Assembly: GCA_943372645.1 (NCBI GenBank)
Contig: CALRZN010000021.1
Coordinates: 1-64,000, forward strand
Length of the DNA stretch: 64,000 nt
Direction of reading: 5' to 3'
Source of the DNA: VBWE01 sp943372645
GTDB taxonomy: Bacteria; Bacteroidota; Bacteroidia; Palsa-965
Below are positions 41,826 through 50,897 of the stretch, piece by piece. The first letter of the stretch is position 1; every line of letters starts with the position of its first letter. A program made the translations under genes and the position numbers. A model generated the notes under the pieces. It was not told the origin of the DNA, made no database searches, and saw nothing but the letters and a program-made list of their open reading frames with translations.

Positions 41826-41864
41826 TGGCAGCCTTCTTCGACTCCGCTCAGAATGACTGCCATT
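41824..41864. repeat. Hairpin repeat after ftsX
   Basis: AATGGCAG and CTGCCATT (41824-41831 with 41857-41864) form an 8-bp stem around a loop containing CTTCGACTCCGCTCAGAATG. The loop word resembles the arms of the 59540-59616 inverted repeat (TCGACTGCCGCTCGAACTGAC), so the two may be one repeat family. It may also act as a terminator, but there is no T-run. Confidence 0.5.
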
Positions 41865-41961
41865 CGTTTGTTTTAGATCGGATATCCTGCGGCGAGGCGT
41901 GGTATTGTTAAGAAACCCAAAACGGGCGCGGAAATGAGAAAACTTTGTATCTTCGCGAACC

Positions 41962-42228
41962 ATGTCACAAAAAACTACGAAAAAAGACCAGAAACCGCAG
42001 CCGAACCAGCCTATGGCTTTTGGCCGTGATAACTACATCCTGCTGCTTGCAGGCGTTGTGATCCTGATCATCGGTTACCTCCTGATGGTTGGCGGCGGAA
42101 CCGATAACCTGAACGAATTTAAAAAGGAAGAATTATTCAGTGACCGCCGTATTACCGTTGCACCGGTTACCTTGCTGATTGGTTTTGGTGTGGTGCTTTA
42201 CGGCATTATGAAAAAGCCCCGCGAATAA
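41962..42228 (+). CDS. DUF3098 membrane protein
   Basis: This gene encodes 88 aa. Two membrane helices, NYILLLAGVVILIIGYLLM (about 24-43) and VAPVTLLIGFGVVLYGIM (about 66-83), are joined by the sequence GGGTDNLNEFKKEELFSDRRI, here cited as FKKEELFSDRRI. This is the DUF3098 signature, which is restricted to Bacteroidota and is nearly always beside ftsX and uppP. The function is unknown; the neighbourhood suggests cell-wall work. A TATCTTCG near-match to the -7 box lies at 41948-41955. Confidence 0.92.
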   Translation: MSQKTTKKDQKPQPNQPMAFGRDNYILLLAGVVILIIGYLLMVGGGTDNLNEFKKEELFSDRRITVAPVTLLIGFGVVLYGIMKKPRE

Positions 42229-42250
42229 ACATTCCTGAATAACAACATAA

Positions 42251-42277
42251 AGCCGGAACTGTTCCGGCTCTTTTTTT
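42251..42277 (+). terminator. Terminator between DUF3098 and uppP
   Basis: A perfect 9-bp stem AGCCGGAAC/GTTCCGGCT around a single T, followed by CTTTTTTT. It lies 22 nt after the DUF3098 stop and ends 22 nt before the uppP start, so it splits the cluster or allows partial read-through. Confidence 0.75.
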
Positions 42278-42299
42278 AACTGCATTTTTCGTTTTCACC

Positions 42300-43136
42300 A
42301 TGACATTAGGCCAGGCCATCACACTTGCTGTTGTTGAAGGTATTACCGAATACCTCCCGGTTTCTTCTACCGGCCACATGATTGTTACTTCGTCGGTGCT
42401 GGGCATTGGCTGCGACAACTTTACCAAACTGTTTACCATTGCCATTCAGCTCGGCGCCATTCTCGCTGTGGTGGCTTTGTACTGGCGCAAATTCATCAAC
42501 CTGCGCGATTACCGGTTTTACCTGAAGCTGGGCATTGCTGTAATTCCCGCGCTGATATTCGGCAAACTGCTCGATGATTTTATTGACTCGAAACTGGGTA
42601 ACCCCGTGTTTATCGGCTGCACGTTGCTGGGCGGGGGCATATTGCTGCTGTTTGTTGACAACTGGTTCCGCAATCCGAAGATCAAAAGTGAATCTGAAAT
42701 TTCGTTCCTGCGTGCGTTTTTCATCGGCTGCTGGCAGGTGCTGGCGGTGCTGCTTCCCGGCCTGAGCCGCAGTGCATCTACCATCATCGGCGGTATGCAG
42801 CAAAAACTGACGCGTGATGTGGCTGCTGAGTTTTCGTTTTTCCTGGCGGTGCCTACCATGCTTGCGGCAACCGGTTATTCGCTTTTTCTGAAAGACTGGG
42901 TGGAAGGCGGCGTTTCACAGAAAGGATATCAAATGGTGCTCGCTTCTTCCGACAACACCATGGCGTTTGCGGTGGGCAATCTCGTTGCTTTTATCGTGGC
43001 CGTTATCGCGGTGAAATTATTTATCGGCATGGTTAAAAAATTCGGCTTCCGCATCTGGGGCATTTACCGCATCGTGGCCGGTGCTGCCGTGCTCATTATT
43101 TATCTCACCAACGCGATTACCCTCCAGGTATGTTGA
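42300..43136 (+). CDS. uppP: Undecaprenyl-diphosphatase
   Basis: UppP/BacA (278 aa) recycles the lipid carrier by removing a phosphate from undecaprenyl diphosphate in cell-wall synthesis. The two conserved catalytic blocks are present: EGITEYLPVSSTGHMIV near residues 15-31 and PGLSRSASTIIGGM near 158-171. There are about eight membrane helices (for example LFTIAIQLGAILAVVALYW). Length and start are normal. Its 3' end overlaps the truB start by 7 bp, so the two are translationally coupled. An internal terminator separates it from DUF3098. Confidence 0.96.
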   Translation: MTLGQAITLAVVEGITEYLPVSSTGHMIVTSSVLGIGCDNFTKLFTIAIQLGAILAVVALYWRKFINLRDYRFYLKLGIAVIPALIFGKLLDDFIDSKLGNPVFIGCTLLGGGILLLFVDNWFRNPKIKSESEISFLRAFFIGCWQVLAVLLPGLSRSASTIIGGMQQKLTRDVAAEFSFFLAVPTMLAATGYSLFLKDWVEGGVSQKGYQMVLASSDNTMAFAVGNLVAFIVAVIAVKLFIGMVKKFGFRIWGIYRIVAGAAVLIIYLTNAITLQVC

Positions 43137-43870
43137 ACGGCAAAACGGAATTCGATTTTGCGGAAGGCGAAATGCTGCCCGTAAACAAGCCGCTTACATG
43201 GACCTCGTTTAACGTAGTAAGCCGTGTGCGCGGCATGCTGAAACACAAGCTGCGGCTGAAACTGAAAGTAGGCCACGCCGGCACACTCGATCCGCTGGCT
43301 ACCGGGCTGCTGATTATTTGCACAGGAAAATTCACCAAAAAAATAGACACGTACCAGGCGCAGGAAAAAGAATACACCGGCACGTTTTGCATTGGTGCCA
43401 CCACACCCTGTTTCGACCTGGAGAAACCGGTTGACGAAACGTTCCCGGTAGCCCACATTACCGACGAAGCCATTTATGCCGCGGCGCAACAATTTACCGG
43501 GAAAATACAACAGGTTCCGCCACTGTTTTCGGCCATCAAAGTAGATGGTAAACGCGCTTACGATCTTGCCCGCTCCGGCGATGAAGAAACGGTGCTGAAA
43601 TCGCGGGAGATTGAAATTACTGCATTTGACATTACACGCATAACACACAACGAAAACACCATTGATGTGGATTTCCGCGTGGAATGCAGCAAAGGAACCT
43701 ACATCCGTTCGCTCGCGCGCGATTTCGGCATTGCGCTTGGCAGCGGCGCGCATCTTACTGCACTGTGCCGCACACGCATCGGCGAGGTACGTCTTGCAGA
43801 CGCCGTTACGCTGGAGCAACTGCAGGCTTTGGTGGATGCGTTACCGGAACCGGTTCGCGAAAAGAAATAA
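43130..43870 (+). CDS. truB: tRNA pseudouridine-55 synthase
   Basis: TruB (246 aa) makes pseudouridine 55 in the T loop of tRNAs. The catalytic Asp block is GHAGTLDPLATGLL near residues 44-57, with the later motifs YTGTFCIGATTPCFD, PPLFSAIKVDGKRAYDLAR and SKGTYIRSLARDFG. The C-terminus has a short PUA-like stretch (RIGEVRLADAVTLEQLQ). Length is at the shorter end of the family, usual for this phylum. The start overlaps uppP by 7 bp. A 662-bp intergenic region with a dispersed repeat follows. Confidence 0.95.
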   Translation: MLNGKTEFDFAEGEMLPVNKPLTWTSFNVVSRVRGMLKHKLRLKLKVGHAGTLDPLATGLLIICTGKFTKKIDTYQAQEKEYTGTFCIGATTPCFDLEKPVDETFPVAHITDEAIYAAAQQFTGKIQQVPPLFSAIKVDGKRAYDLARSGDEETVLKSREIEITAFDITRITHNENTIDVDFRVECSKGTYIRSLARDFGIALGSGAHLTALCRTRIGEVRLADAVTLEQLQALVDALPEPVREKK

Positions 43871-44000
43871 ACTGCTATCAGCGAATATTCCTGATCGCAT
43901 CTGTCCAAAAAAAGTAATAAATATTTGCTCCATTTGTCAGAAAGGATTTGTGCCTTCCGGGTTAAACAAGGAAGCCGGAAAGCCTAATGATCTTCACTTT

Positions 44001-44240
44001 TTCAATTTACTGGATTTGTTCATCTGAAGATCTGGCCGGGCTCTTCTTTCACTACTTTTTTGCTCGCCCAAAAAAGTAGCCAAAAAAAGGCGCCACGAGC
44101 GAAAACCAGCACGTGCACTGGCATTGCTCATATCTTTTCATCAACCATTTACCTGATCCACACATCCATTCTTCGCTTTCTTTCGCACACGGGCACATGC
44201 TGGTTCACACCGCTCGTGGACGGTCTCCCCGCGTGGTTCG
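44001..44240. repeat. Dispersed intergenic repeat (copy A)
   Basis: The gap truB-queA (43871-44532) has no gene. Its middle 240 bp match 63719-63959 in the same orientation and order: TTGTTC.TCTGAAGATCTGG, AACCAGCACGTGCACTGGC, GATCCACACATCCAT and TGGTTCACACCGCTCG are shared. Copy A has a perfect 11-bp hairpin (44052-44062 with 44069-44079); copy B has different hairpins at the same point. The rest of the gap, 43871-44000 and 44241-44400, shows nothing clear. Confidence 0.8.
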
Positions 44241-44406
44241 ATCATGGATCAGGATTCAGAGATTGTTTCAGACGATTTTGATATTGGATAAGACATTAGT
44301 GCTGAAAGCAGTTATGGATGCAATGCCCGTACCAACAGGAAGCGCGAAATAACCGTCTTTCCGGGGTGCCGGAAAAAATAAAAACCAAACTTTTTTCGTG
44401 ATTTAC

Positions 44407-44438
44407 TTGACAAGGGGGGTACGACAAGGGTATATTTG
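44407..44438 (+). promoter_or_regulatory. Promoter of queA
   Basis: TTG (44407-44409), a 21-nt spacer and TATATTTG (44431-44438) match the Bacteroidota -33/-7 promoter. It lies 95 nt before the queA ATG, leaving an untranslated leader of about 85 nt. Confidence 0.6.
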
Positions 44439-44532
44439 CGCGCAATTAAAAACAGGGCAAACCGGAACACGCTGAATAACAGGGAATTATTCACATGATT
44501 CTGCCCCCTGCACCACAATTTAAAGCTGCTTC

Positions 44533-45582
44533 ATGAAACTTTCACAATTTAAGTTTGCGCTTACCCGTGATTTTGTGGCGGAGTATCCTGCCAAAAACCG
44601 CGACGAATCGCGCCTGATGGTGGTGAACCGCCAGACGGGCAAAATTGAACACAAATTATTCAAAGACATCATCAATTACTTTGACGATGGCGATGTAATG
44701 ATTCTCAACGATTCGAAAGTATTCCCTGCCCGCCTCTACGGAAACAAGGAGAAAACAGGAGCCAAAATTGAAGTGTTCCTGCTGCGCGAACTCAACCGCG
44801 AAAGCCGCCTGTGGGACGTGCTGGTTGATCCGGCCCGCAAAATCCGTATCGGCAACAAACTGTATTTCGGCGAAGACGATTCGCTCGTAGCTGAAGTAAT
44901 TGACAACACCACTTCGCGCGGCCGTACCCTGCGCTTTTTGTTCGACGGTCCGTACGAAGAATTTAAAAAGACCATCAACGAACTCGGCAACACACCGCTT
45001 CCGAAATACATCCGCCGCCCGCTGCAGCCGGAAGATGCTGAACGTTACCAGACGGTATATGCCAAAGTGGAAGGCGCTGTTGCTGCTCCCACCGCAGGTA
45101 TGCACTTCAGCCGCGAACTGCTGAAACGCCTCGAACTGAAAGGTGTGAACTTTGGTATGCTTACACTCCACGTGGGCCTGGGCAGTTTCCGCCCGGTAGA
45201 AGTGGAAGACCTTACCAAACACAAAATGGAATCGGAGCAGGTTGAAATTCCGCAGTCGTGCGCCGATATTGTGAACGATGCCAAACGCAAAAAGAAACGT
45301 GTGTGCGCCGTGGGAACAACCTGTATGCGTGCCATTGAAACGTCGGTTTCGACGGACAGCATGCTGAAACCGTATGCCGGCTGGACAAACAAATTTATTT
45401 TCCCGCCTTACGATTTCCAGATTGCCAACTGCATGATCACCAACTTCCACGCGCCGGAATCGACGCTGATGATGATGGTGTGTGCGTTCGGCGGTTACGA
45501 CCTGATTATGAAAGCCTACAAAGAAGCGGTAAAAGAAAAATACCGTTTCCTGAGCTACGGCGACGCCATGTTAATCATCTAA
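44533..45582 (+). CDS. queA: S-adenosylmethionine:tRNA ribosyltransferase-isomerase
   Basis: QueA (349 aa) transfers and isomerises the ribose of SAM onto 7-aminomethyl-7-deazaguanine in tRNA, near the end of queuosine synthesis. Family blocks include MKLSQFKFAL, RDESRLMVVNRQTGKIEH, GDVMILNDSKVFPARLYG, GAVAAPTAGMHFS and THVGLGSFRPV-like TLHVGLGSFRPVEVEDL. Length and start are normal. It has its own promoter at 44407-44438. ispD follows 12 bp later with a TTG start and probably depends on queA translation. Confidence 0.96.
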   Translation: MKLSQFKFALTRDFVAEYPAKNRDESRLMVVNRQTGKIEHKLFKDIINYFDDGDVMILNDSKVFPARLYGNKEKTGAKIEVFLLRELNRESRLWDVLVDPARKIRIGNKLYFGEDDSLVAEVIDNTTSRGRTLRFLFDGPYEEFKKTINELGNTPLPKYIRRPLQPEDAERYQTVYAKVEGAVAAPTAGMHFSRELLKRLELKGVNFGMLTLHVGLGSFRPVEVEDLTKHKMESEQVEIPQSCADIVNDAKRKKKRVCAVGTTCMRAIETSVSTDSMLKPYAGWTNKFIFPPYDFQIANCMITNFHAPESTLMMMVCAFGGYDLIMKAYKEAVKEKYRFLSYGDAMLII

Positions 45583-45594
45583 CCCGGAAAACGG

Positions 45595-46308
45595 TTGAAC
45601 TACTTCGCCATCATTGTTGCAGCAGGTCGTGGTTCGCGAATGAACACGCCTGTTCCGAAACAATTTCTGAAACTCAACGGAAAGCCTGTATTGCTTCACA
45701 GCATACAGGCTTTTTATAATTTCAACCCGGACACTAAAATCATCCTGGTACTTCCGGCCGATCAGTTCGATCAGTGGGAACGCATCAAAGGCGAGTACCA
45801 TCCCGATGCAGACATCCGCGTGGTGGCCGGCGGTGAAACGCGTTTCGAATCGGTGAATAACGGGTTGAAACTGGTTCCGGATGATGCGAACAACCTGGTG
45901 GCCGTGCATGATGCGGTGCGGCCGCTGGTGAGTATAAAAACAATTGTTACCGCTTTCAAAGCGGCTGAACGTTACGGCAGCGGAGTGCCTGCAATCCCGC
46001 TGAACGATTCCATCCGCATGATTGAATCGGCTTCGAGCATTGCGGTTGACCGCAGCAAATACTGCCTTATTCAAACGCCGCAATGTTTTCTTGCGCCGCT
46101 GCTCAAGCGTGCGTATCAGCAGGAATATAAATACACATTTACCGATGATGCGTCCGTGGTGGAATCAACCGGTGAAACGATTCGTCTTGTAGATGGCAAT
46201 ACCGAGAACCTGAAACTGACCACGCCCATTGATATGGCGCTGGCAGAAGCACTGATTGCTTACCGCTTACAGCACGCGAACGACCTCACCGGCGGCACGC
46301 ATTCGTAA
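45595..46308 (+). CDS. ispD: 2-C-methyl-D-erythritol 4-phosphate cytidylyltransferase
   Basis: IspD (237 aa) makes CDP-methylerythritol in the MEP isoprenoid route. The nucleotide-binding start IIVAAGRGSRM is at residues 6-16, with VPKQFLKLNGKPVLLHSI, VAVHDAVRPLVS, PALPLNDSIR-like AIPLNDSIRMIES and QTPQCFLAPLL. The start codon is TTG at 45595, 12 bp after queA; an upstream in-frame ATG is lacking, and a downstream one would remove the glycine loop. Its 3' end overlaps the convergent amidohydrolase gene by 42 bp. Product length is normal. Confidence 0.94.
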   Translation: MNYFAIIVAAGRGSRMNTPVPKQFLKLNGKPVLLHSIQAFYNFNPDTKIILVLPADQFDQWERIKGEYHPDADIRVVAGGETRFESVNNGLKLVPDDANNLVAVHDAVRPLVSIKTIVTAFKAAERYGSGVPAIPLNDSIRMIESASSIAVDRSKYCLIQTPQCFLAPLLKRAYQQEYKYTFTDDASVVESTGETIRLVDGNTENLKLTTPIDMALAEALIAYRLQHANDLTGGTHS

Positions 46309-47439
46309 ATCATCGCCGAGGTTTTTGAGTTGCAGTACGCCCGGCTTTTTCCCTTTTTCAAACGTACCGATTTTATCCTGCATGCGCAGGGCTTCAGCAC
46401 CGTTTGCCGTTGCCCATGTGAGCAGCTGCACCGTTGTAACCCAAGGTGCTGCGGCAGCAATCGTTTTCATTTCATCAAGAATAGATAACGTATCATTCGA
46501 TGCAAGGCTGTCGGTACCGAGTGTGATTTTTACACCGGCTTCGGTAAAAAGTTTGTAATCGGGCAAAGTGTTTTCAATGTACAGGTTTGCATTCGGACAG
46601 AAACACCAGTACAGGTTTTTGTGTGTCTGTGTTGCATACGCAATATCAGCAGCCGTTGAAAACGTGTTGTGCACCAGCAGCAGCGGGCTGTCGGAATACA
46701 GTTCATGCAGGTACGACTGCAGTGCGCTTTTGCCTTTCGGTTTGAAAAAGGAAATGTCCATGTTCAGAAACGCAAAGAGTTCGTTCACACGCCCGGTTCC
46801 TTTTTCAAAAAATTCGTTTTCCGAAGCGCTTTCCTGGTTGTGAATGGTTATCGGTGTTTGTTCCACCGTATGCACGTATGCAATCATGCGCATCAGCTCC
46901 GGCGAAACGGAATAGGGCGCGTGCGGTACCAACGAATTGGGTAACGTTCCGAATTGTTTGCGCAGCTCCTGCCCGAACTGCAGCGCTTCTTCAGCGCGGG
47001 CCGGATCGAAACCGAGCAGTTCGATAAACGAATGGTAGTGCAGGCGCTGCTGTTGTTTCACCGTCAGCGTATCAGTCGTGTTGCAGATGTCGCCTACGGC
47101 CACAATGCCGTTGCGGTACATTTCTTCGTCCGCATCTTTTGCGGCCTGCTGAATCTGTTCCGGGGTAAACGTATTGCGTTTCGGAATCAGTTCTTTTGCA
47201 AAGCCCACGAAACCGGTGTGTTTTGTGATCTGTCCACGCAGGTGCGACAGTTCGAGGTGGCAATGCGTGTTGATGAAACCGGGGCAAAGCACACCTCCGT
47301 ACACTTCCACACCGGCACTGCCCGCTTCCGCAATCGGAATGATGCCCATTACAACACCGTCATCGTCAGTAACGAGGCAATGGTGTTCAAGCATACCGGT
47401 GTGAGCGGAGAAAATATAATCGGCTGTAAGTTTGCGCAT
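46267..47439 (-). CDS. Amidohydrolase-family metal-dependent hydrolase
   Basis: This gene encodes 390 aa. The metal-binding motif is PGFINTHCHLELSH near residue 57, with the later VPHAPYSVSP (His) and LGTDSLASN (Asp) blocks, and a KTHKNLYWCFCPNANLYI segment with conserved Cys/Asn. This resembles the aminohydrolase/deaminase branch (cytosine deaminase, chlorohydrolase or aminodeoxyfutalosine deaminase-like). I cannot name its substrate. The start MRKLTADYIFSAHTG at 47439 is preferred; the upstream ATG at 47463 adds only MLPLPLHI. Its 3' end overlaps ispD by 42 bp in antisense. It is divergent from rlmN, whose promoter lies about 100 bp away. Confidence 0.88.
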   Translation of the reverse strand: MRKLTADYIFSAHTGMLEHHCLVTDDDGVVMGIIPIAEAGSAGVEVYGGVLCPGFINTHCHLELSHLRGQITKHTGFVGFAKELIPKRNTFTPEQIQQAAKDADEEMYRNGIVAVGDICNTTDTLTVKQQQRLHYHSFIELLGFDPARAEEALQFGQELRKQFGTLPNSLVPHAPYSVSPELMRMIAYVHTVEQTPITIHNQESASENEFFEKGTGRVNELFAFLNMDISFFKPKGKSALQSYLHELYSDSPLLLVHNTFSTAADIAYATQTHKNLYWCFCPNANLYIENTLPDYKLFTEAGVKITLGTDSLASNDTLSILDEMKTIAAAAPWVTTVQLLTWATANGAEALRMQDKIGTFEKGKKPGVLQLKNLGDDLRMRAAGEVVRVL

Positions 47440-47542
47440 GATGTGCAAAGGTAACGGAAGCATTCCGAACGCGTGTTACACTTGTGCAGCTTTCCGGAAA
47501 ACAAAGCGGGCAGCGGGGCGAAGCGCATCGCGTTGCTTTTCG

Positions 47543-47550
47543 TACCTTTG
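47543..47550 (+). promoter_or_regulatory. Promoter -7 box before rlmN (TACCTTTG)
   Basis: A perfect TAnnTTTG match ends only 5 nt before the rlmN ATG at 47556, so its transcript would be leaderless or nearly so. This arrangement occurs in Bacteroidota. No clear -33 element was found. Confidence 0.45.
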
Positions 47551-47555
47551 CACCC

Positions 47556-48635
47556 ATGTCAGCCGCGAAAAACAATATCCGCCACCTGAGCCAGGACGAA
47601 ATCAAGGCCTTTTTCACCGAAAAGGGCGAACAGGCGTTTCGTGCCAAGCAGGTATATGAATGGCTCTGGAAAAAATCGGCGCACTCGTTTGAGGCGATGA
47701 CCAACCTTTCGAAAGGCACGCGCGAGCTGCTCGATCAGCATTTTGTGATAAACGCCGCCTGCGTGGATAATTTCCAGGTGAGCAGCGACCGCACAATCAA
47801 AAGCGCGTTCCGGTTACACGATGGTAATATTGTGGAAGGTGTGCTCATTCCCACCGATACACGCATGACGGCCTGCATCTCGTCGCAGGTGGGCTGCAGC
47901 CTTACCTGTAAATTCTGCGCCACCGGCCGCCTCGCACGCCTGCGCAACCTGGATGCGGACGAAATTGTGGACCAGGTGGTGCTGATAAAAAAACAGGCCG
48001 AAGAAAATTACAACCAGCCACTTACCAATATCGTGTACATGGGCATGGGCGAACCGCTGCTGAATTACCGCAGTGTGCTCGAATCAGTGGAAAAAATTAC
48101 TTCGCCCGAAGGCCTCGGTATGAGCCCGCAGCGCATTACGGTTTCCACGGCCGGCATTGCCAAAATGATTAAAAAGCTGGGCGATGATGAAGTGAAATTT
48201 AACCTCGCGCTTTCGCTGCACGCCGCCAACGACGAGAAGCGGAACAAAATTATGCCGATTAACGAGCAGAACGCACTTGATTCCCTCGAAGAAGCACTCA
48301 ATTATTTTTACGATAAAACCGGCACCCGCGTAACGTTTGAGTTTATCGTGTTCCGCGATTTCAACGACAGTCCGCGCGATGCGCAGGAGCTGGCACAGTT
48401 CTGCCGCAAGGTTACGGCCAAAGTAAACATCATTGAATACAACCCGATTGACGACGGGGAGTTTCAGCAAACGTTACCGCAACGCCTCGATGTGTTTAAA
48501 AACATTCTCGAAGACAAAGGCGTAATTGTAAACGTGCGCCGCAGCCGCGGCAAAGACATTGATGCGGCCTGCGGACAGCTGGCCAACAAAAACGAAGCCG
48601 CGCTGAAACAGCCGGTGAAAAAGAAGGCGGAGTAA
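47556..48635 (+). CDS. rlmN: 23S rRNA (adenine-2503-C2)-methyltransferase
   Basis: RlmN (359 aa) is a radical-SAM enzyme that methylates A2503 of 23S rRNA and A37 of some tRNAs. The cluster-binding motif GCSLTCKFCATGR is near residue 112, and the second catalytic Cys is in the late INAACG-like IDAACGQLANK block. Family motifs GEPLLNYRSVLES, FNLALSLHAANDEKR and EYNPIDDGEFQ are all in order. The start at 47556 gives a normal N-terminus. The last 24 codons are repeated, with mostly silent changes, at 50924-50998, so this copy and that one probably came from different strains. Confidence 0.95.
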   Translation: MSAAKNNIRHLSQDEIKAFFTEKGEQAFRAKQVYEWLWKKSAHSFEAMTNLSKGTRELLDQHFVINAACVDNFQVSSDRTIKSAFRLHDGNIVEGVLIPTDTRMTACISSQVGCSLTCKFCATGRLARLRNLDADEIVDQVVLIKKQAEENYNQPLTNIVYMGMGEPLLNYRSVLESVEKITSPEGLGMSPQRITVSTAGIAKMIKKLGDDEVKFNLALSLHAANDEKRNKIMPINEQNALDSLEEALNYFYDKTGTRVTFEFIVFRDFNDSPRDAQELAQFCRKVTAKVNIIEYNPIDDGEFQQTLPQRLDVFKNILEDKGVIVNVRRSRGKDIDAACGQLANKNEAALKQPVKKKAE

Positions 48636-48659
48636 AAAGTATTCTCCATTCATTTAAGT

Positions 48660-48689
48660 TTTGCGGTAAGCGGTGGTTTCTTACATTTG
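48660..48689 (+). promoter_or_regulatory. Promoter of the 48708 gene
   Basis: TTTG (48660-48663), an 18-nt spacer and TACATTTG (48682-48689) match the Bacteroidota -33/-7 consensus very well. It lies 18 nt before the ATG at 48708. Confidence 0.7.
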
Positions 48690-48707
48690 AATACCATAAC
48701 CATAGCG

Positions 48708-50897
48708 ATGCAAAAAACGTTACTCTTTTTTCTTACGGGTTTCCTGTTCCCTTTCTTCAGCAACGCACAAACCTGTACCGATGCGAGTGTTGAACTTACC
48801 GCGCAGGTTCAAAATACGCCACCTAAAATTACCCTGAACTGGGTGAGCAACAGCGGTGCAACAGCACACATCATTTACCGGAAACTGAAAACCGGTACCA
48901 GCTGGGGAAGCCCGATTGCCAACCTGGGCGGAACAATCACACAATACATTGATTCAGCAATCAGCGCAGGCGTTTATTACGACTATAAAATTCAGCGCAA
49001 CGGTTCCGTTCAGGCATACGGGTATATCAATTCCGGGATTGAACTGCCCGCCATTGAAACACGCGGCAAACTGATTCTGCTGGTTGACAGCAGCATGGCT
49101 ACGCCGCTTGCAGCAAAAATTACACGGCTGCAGAATGACCTGGAAGGTGATGGCTGGACCGTAATCCGTCACGACATTTCGCGCACAGCAGCGGTAACAA
49201 CCGTTAAAGCACTTATTGTTGCTGATTACAATGCAGATCCTGCAAACACCAAAACTGTTTTTCTTTTCGGCCGCATCCCGGTTCCGTACAGCGGTAATAT
49301 TTATCCCGACGGGCATCCCGATCACGAAGGTGCGTGGCCGGCCGATGTGTATTATGCCGAGGTGAACGGAAACTGGACGGATAATACGATAAACAATACG
49401 GTTGCGAATGATCCGCGTCACCACAACGTTCCCGGCGACGGCAAGTTTGACCAGAGCCAGCTGCCCAGTGATGTGGATTTACAGATCGGCCGAGTTGATT
49501 TTGCAAACATGCCTGCGTTTTCTGCAGGTGAACAGCAACTACTCGAAAACTATTTAGACAAAGATCACGACTACCGTCATAAAGTTTTTACAGCAACACA
49601 CCGCGCCGTGATTGATGATAACTTTGGTTATTTCAGCGGCGAAGCATTTGCAGCTACGGCCTGGAAAAATTTCAGCCCGCTGGTGGGCACAGCGAACGTG
49701 AGCGCCGGCGATTATTTTACAACCATGACCGGCAACAGCTACCTGTGGGCGTATGGCTGCGGCGGCGGAACGTACACAAGCGCAGGCGGCATTGGTTCTA
49801 CCAGCAACTTTGCGTCTTCCAGCCTCGAAGGCATTTTCAGCATGTTGTTTGGCAGTTATTTTGGCGACTGGGATGCAACCGATAATTTTTTACGTGCGCC
49901 ACTTGCACAGGGAACCACGCTTACCAACGTGTGGGGCGGCCGGCCGCACTGGGTATTTACACACATGGCCATGGGCGAACCGATTGGTTACGATGCCCGC
50001 GTAAGTCAGAACAACATCGGCTTGTATTTCGCAAGTTATGGCGGCCGCATGATTCACAACGCACTGATGGGCGATCCGACGTTGCGTAACGATGTGGTTG
50101 CCCCGGTAACGGCGGTAGTTGCAACGGCTTCGGGAACGAACTGCAATATTGCCTGGACGAGTTCACCCGATGCGACTGCGGGGTATTACATCTATATGAA
50201 AAACGATACGATGACGGAATATGTGCGCATCAATAATGCACCGGTGATGGGTAATATTTATACGGATACGTGCCTGCTTTATCCCGGCGTTTACACCTAC
50301 ATGGTGCGCGGATTAAAAATGGAAAATTCGCCGAGCGGTACGTATTACAATTTAAGCCAGGGCATTTCCGACACCGCGTGGAACAGCAATTACCTCGTGG
50401 TAAACGCAGCCGCAACGTATTCCGCTGCCGGTAATGTTATCACGTTTACGAACAGCAGCACCAACGCCACCACCTACGCCTGGGATTTTGGTGACAACAG
50501 TACAAGCACCCAACAAAATCCGACGCATCCGTATCTCGACGGCAGCTATACTGTAACACTGATTGCAGGTAACGGCTGCGATGCTGATACGATTACCATC
50601 CCGGTTGTGATTGCAACGGGCATTCACGACATTACTGCGGATGCATCACAGCTGCAGATTTTCCCGAATCCGTCGAATGGCCTGTTTACACTTTCGCTGG
50701 AAAACAGATCGCTGTATCCTGCAACACTGGCGGTTTACAGCAGCACCGGTGCCTGTGTGTATAACCTGCCGGTTCAGTCGGATAAAACTGCGGTTGATTT
50801 ATCGCAGCTGCCTTCGGGGATGTATTCGCTGCTGCTGCGTACAGAAAGCGGGGCGCTGCTGCACAAACGGATTGTGTTGAACCGCTGCGTGCGTTAA
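48708..50897 (+). CDS. T9SS protein with Fn3-like, gingipain/caspase-like and PKD domains
   Basis: This gene encodes 729 aa. After the signal peptide (LFFLTGFLFPFFSNAQ) comes an Fn3-like domain (about 25-115). A large alpha/beta region (about 118-450) follows with GKLILLVDSSM and TVFLFGRIPVPYSG, then SYLWAYGCGGG. This resembles C25-type caspase folds in outline, but I see no clear His-Cys dyad. A second Fn3-like domain, a PKD domain (YAWDFGDNSTSTQQNPTH) and a type A sorting domain (IFPNPSNGLFTLS...GMYSLLLRT) end it. Its own last residues (CVR) and stop codon come from a junction with another sequence. It sits between two rlmN 3' ends and is probably part of an inserted segment. Confidence 0.83.
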   Translation: MQKTLLFFLTGFLFPFFSNAQTCTDASVELTAQVQNTPPKITLNWVSNSGATAHIIYRKLKTGTSWGSPIANLGGTITQYIDSAISAGVYYDYKIQRNGSVQAYGYINSGIELPAIETRGKLILLVDSSMATPLAAKITRLQNDLEGDGWTVIRHDISRTAAVTTVKALIVADYNADPANTKTVFLFGRIPVPYSGNIYPDGHPDHEGAWPADVYYAEVNGNWTDNTINNTVANDPRHHNVPGDGKFDQSQLPSDVDLQIGRVDFANMPAFSAGEQQLLENYLDKDHDYRHKVFTATHRAVIDDNFGYFSGEAFAATAWKNFSPLVGTANVSAGDYFTTMTGNSYLWAYGCGGGTYTSAGGIGSTSNFASSSLEGIFSMLFGSYFGDWDATDNFLRAPLAQGTTLTNVWGGRPHWVFTHMAMGEPIGYDARVSQNNIGLYFASYGGRMIHNALMGDPTLRNDVVAPVTAVVATASGTNCNIAWTSSPDATAGYYIYMKNDTMTEYVRINNAPVMGNIYTDTCLLYPGVYTYMVRGLKMENSPSGTYYNLSQGISDTAWNSNYLVVNAAATYSAAGNVITFTNSSTNATTYAWDFGDNSTSTQQNPTHPYLDGSYTVTLIAGNGCDADTITIPVVIATGIHDITADASQLQIFPNPSNGLFTLSLENRSLYPATLAVYSSTGACVYNLPVQSDKTAVDLSQLPSGMYSLLLRTESGALLHKRIVLNRCVR

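Noticed and set aside
44113..44352. 79-codon frame in the truB-queA gap
   Set aside because: It lies across the dispersed repeat, is not kept open in copy B, and has a His/Arg-rich composition unlike real genes here.
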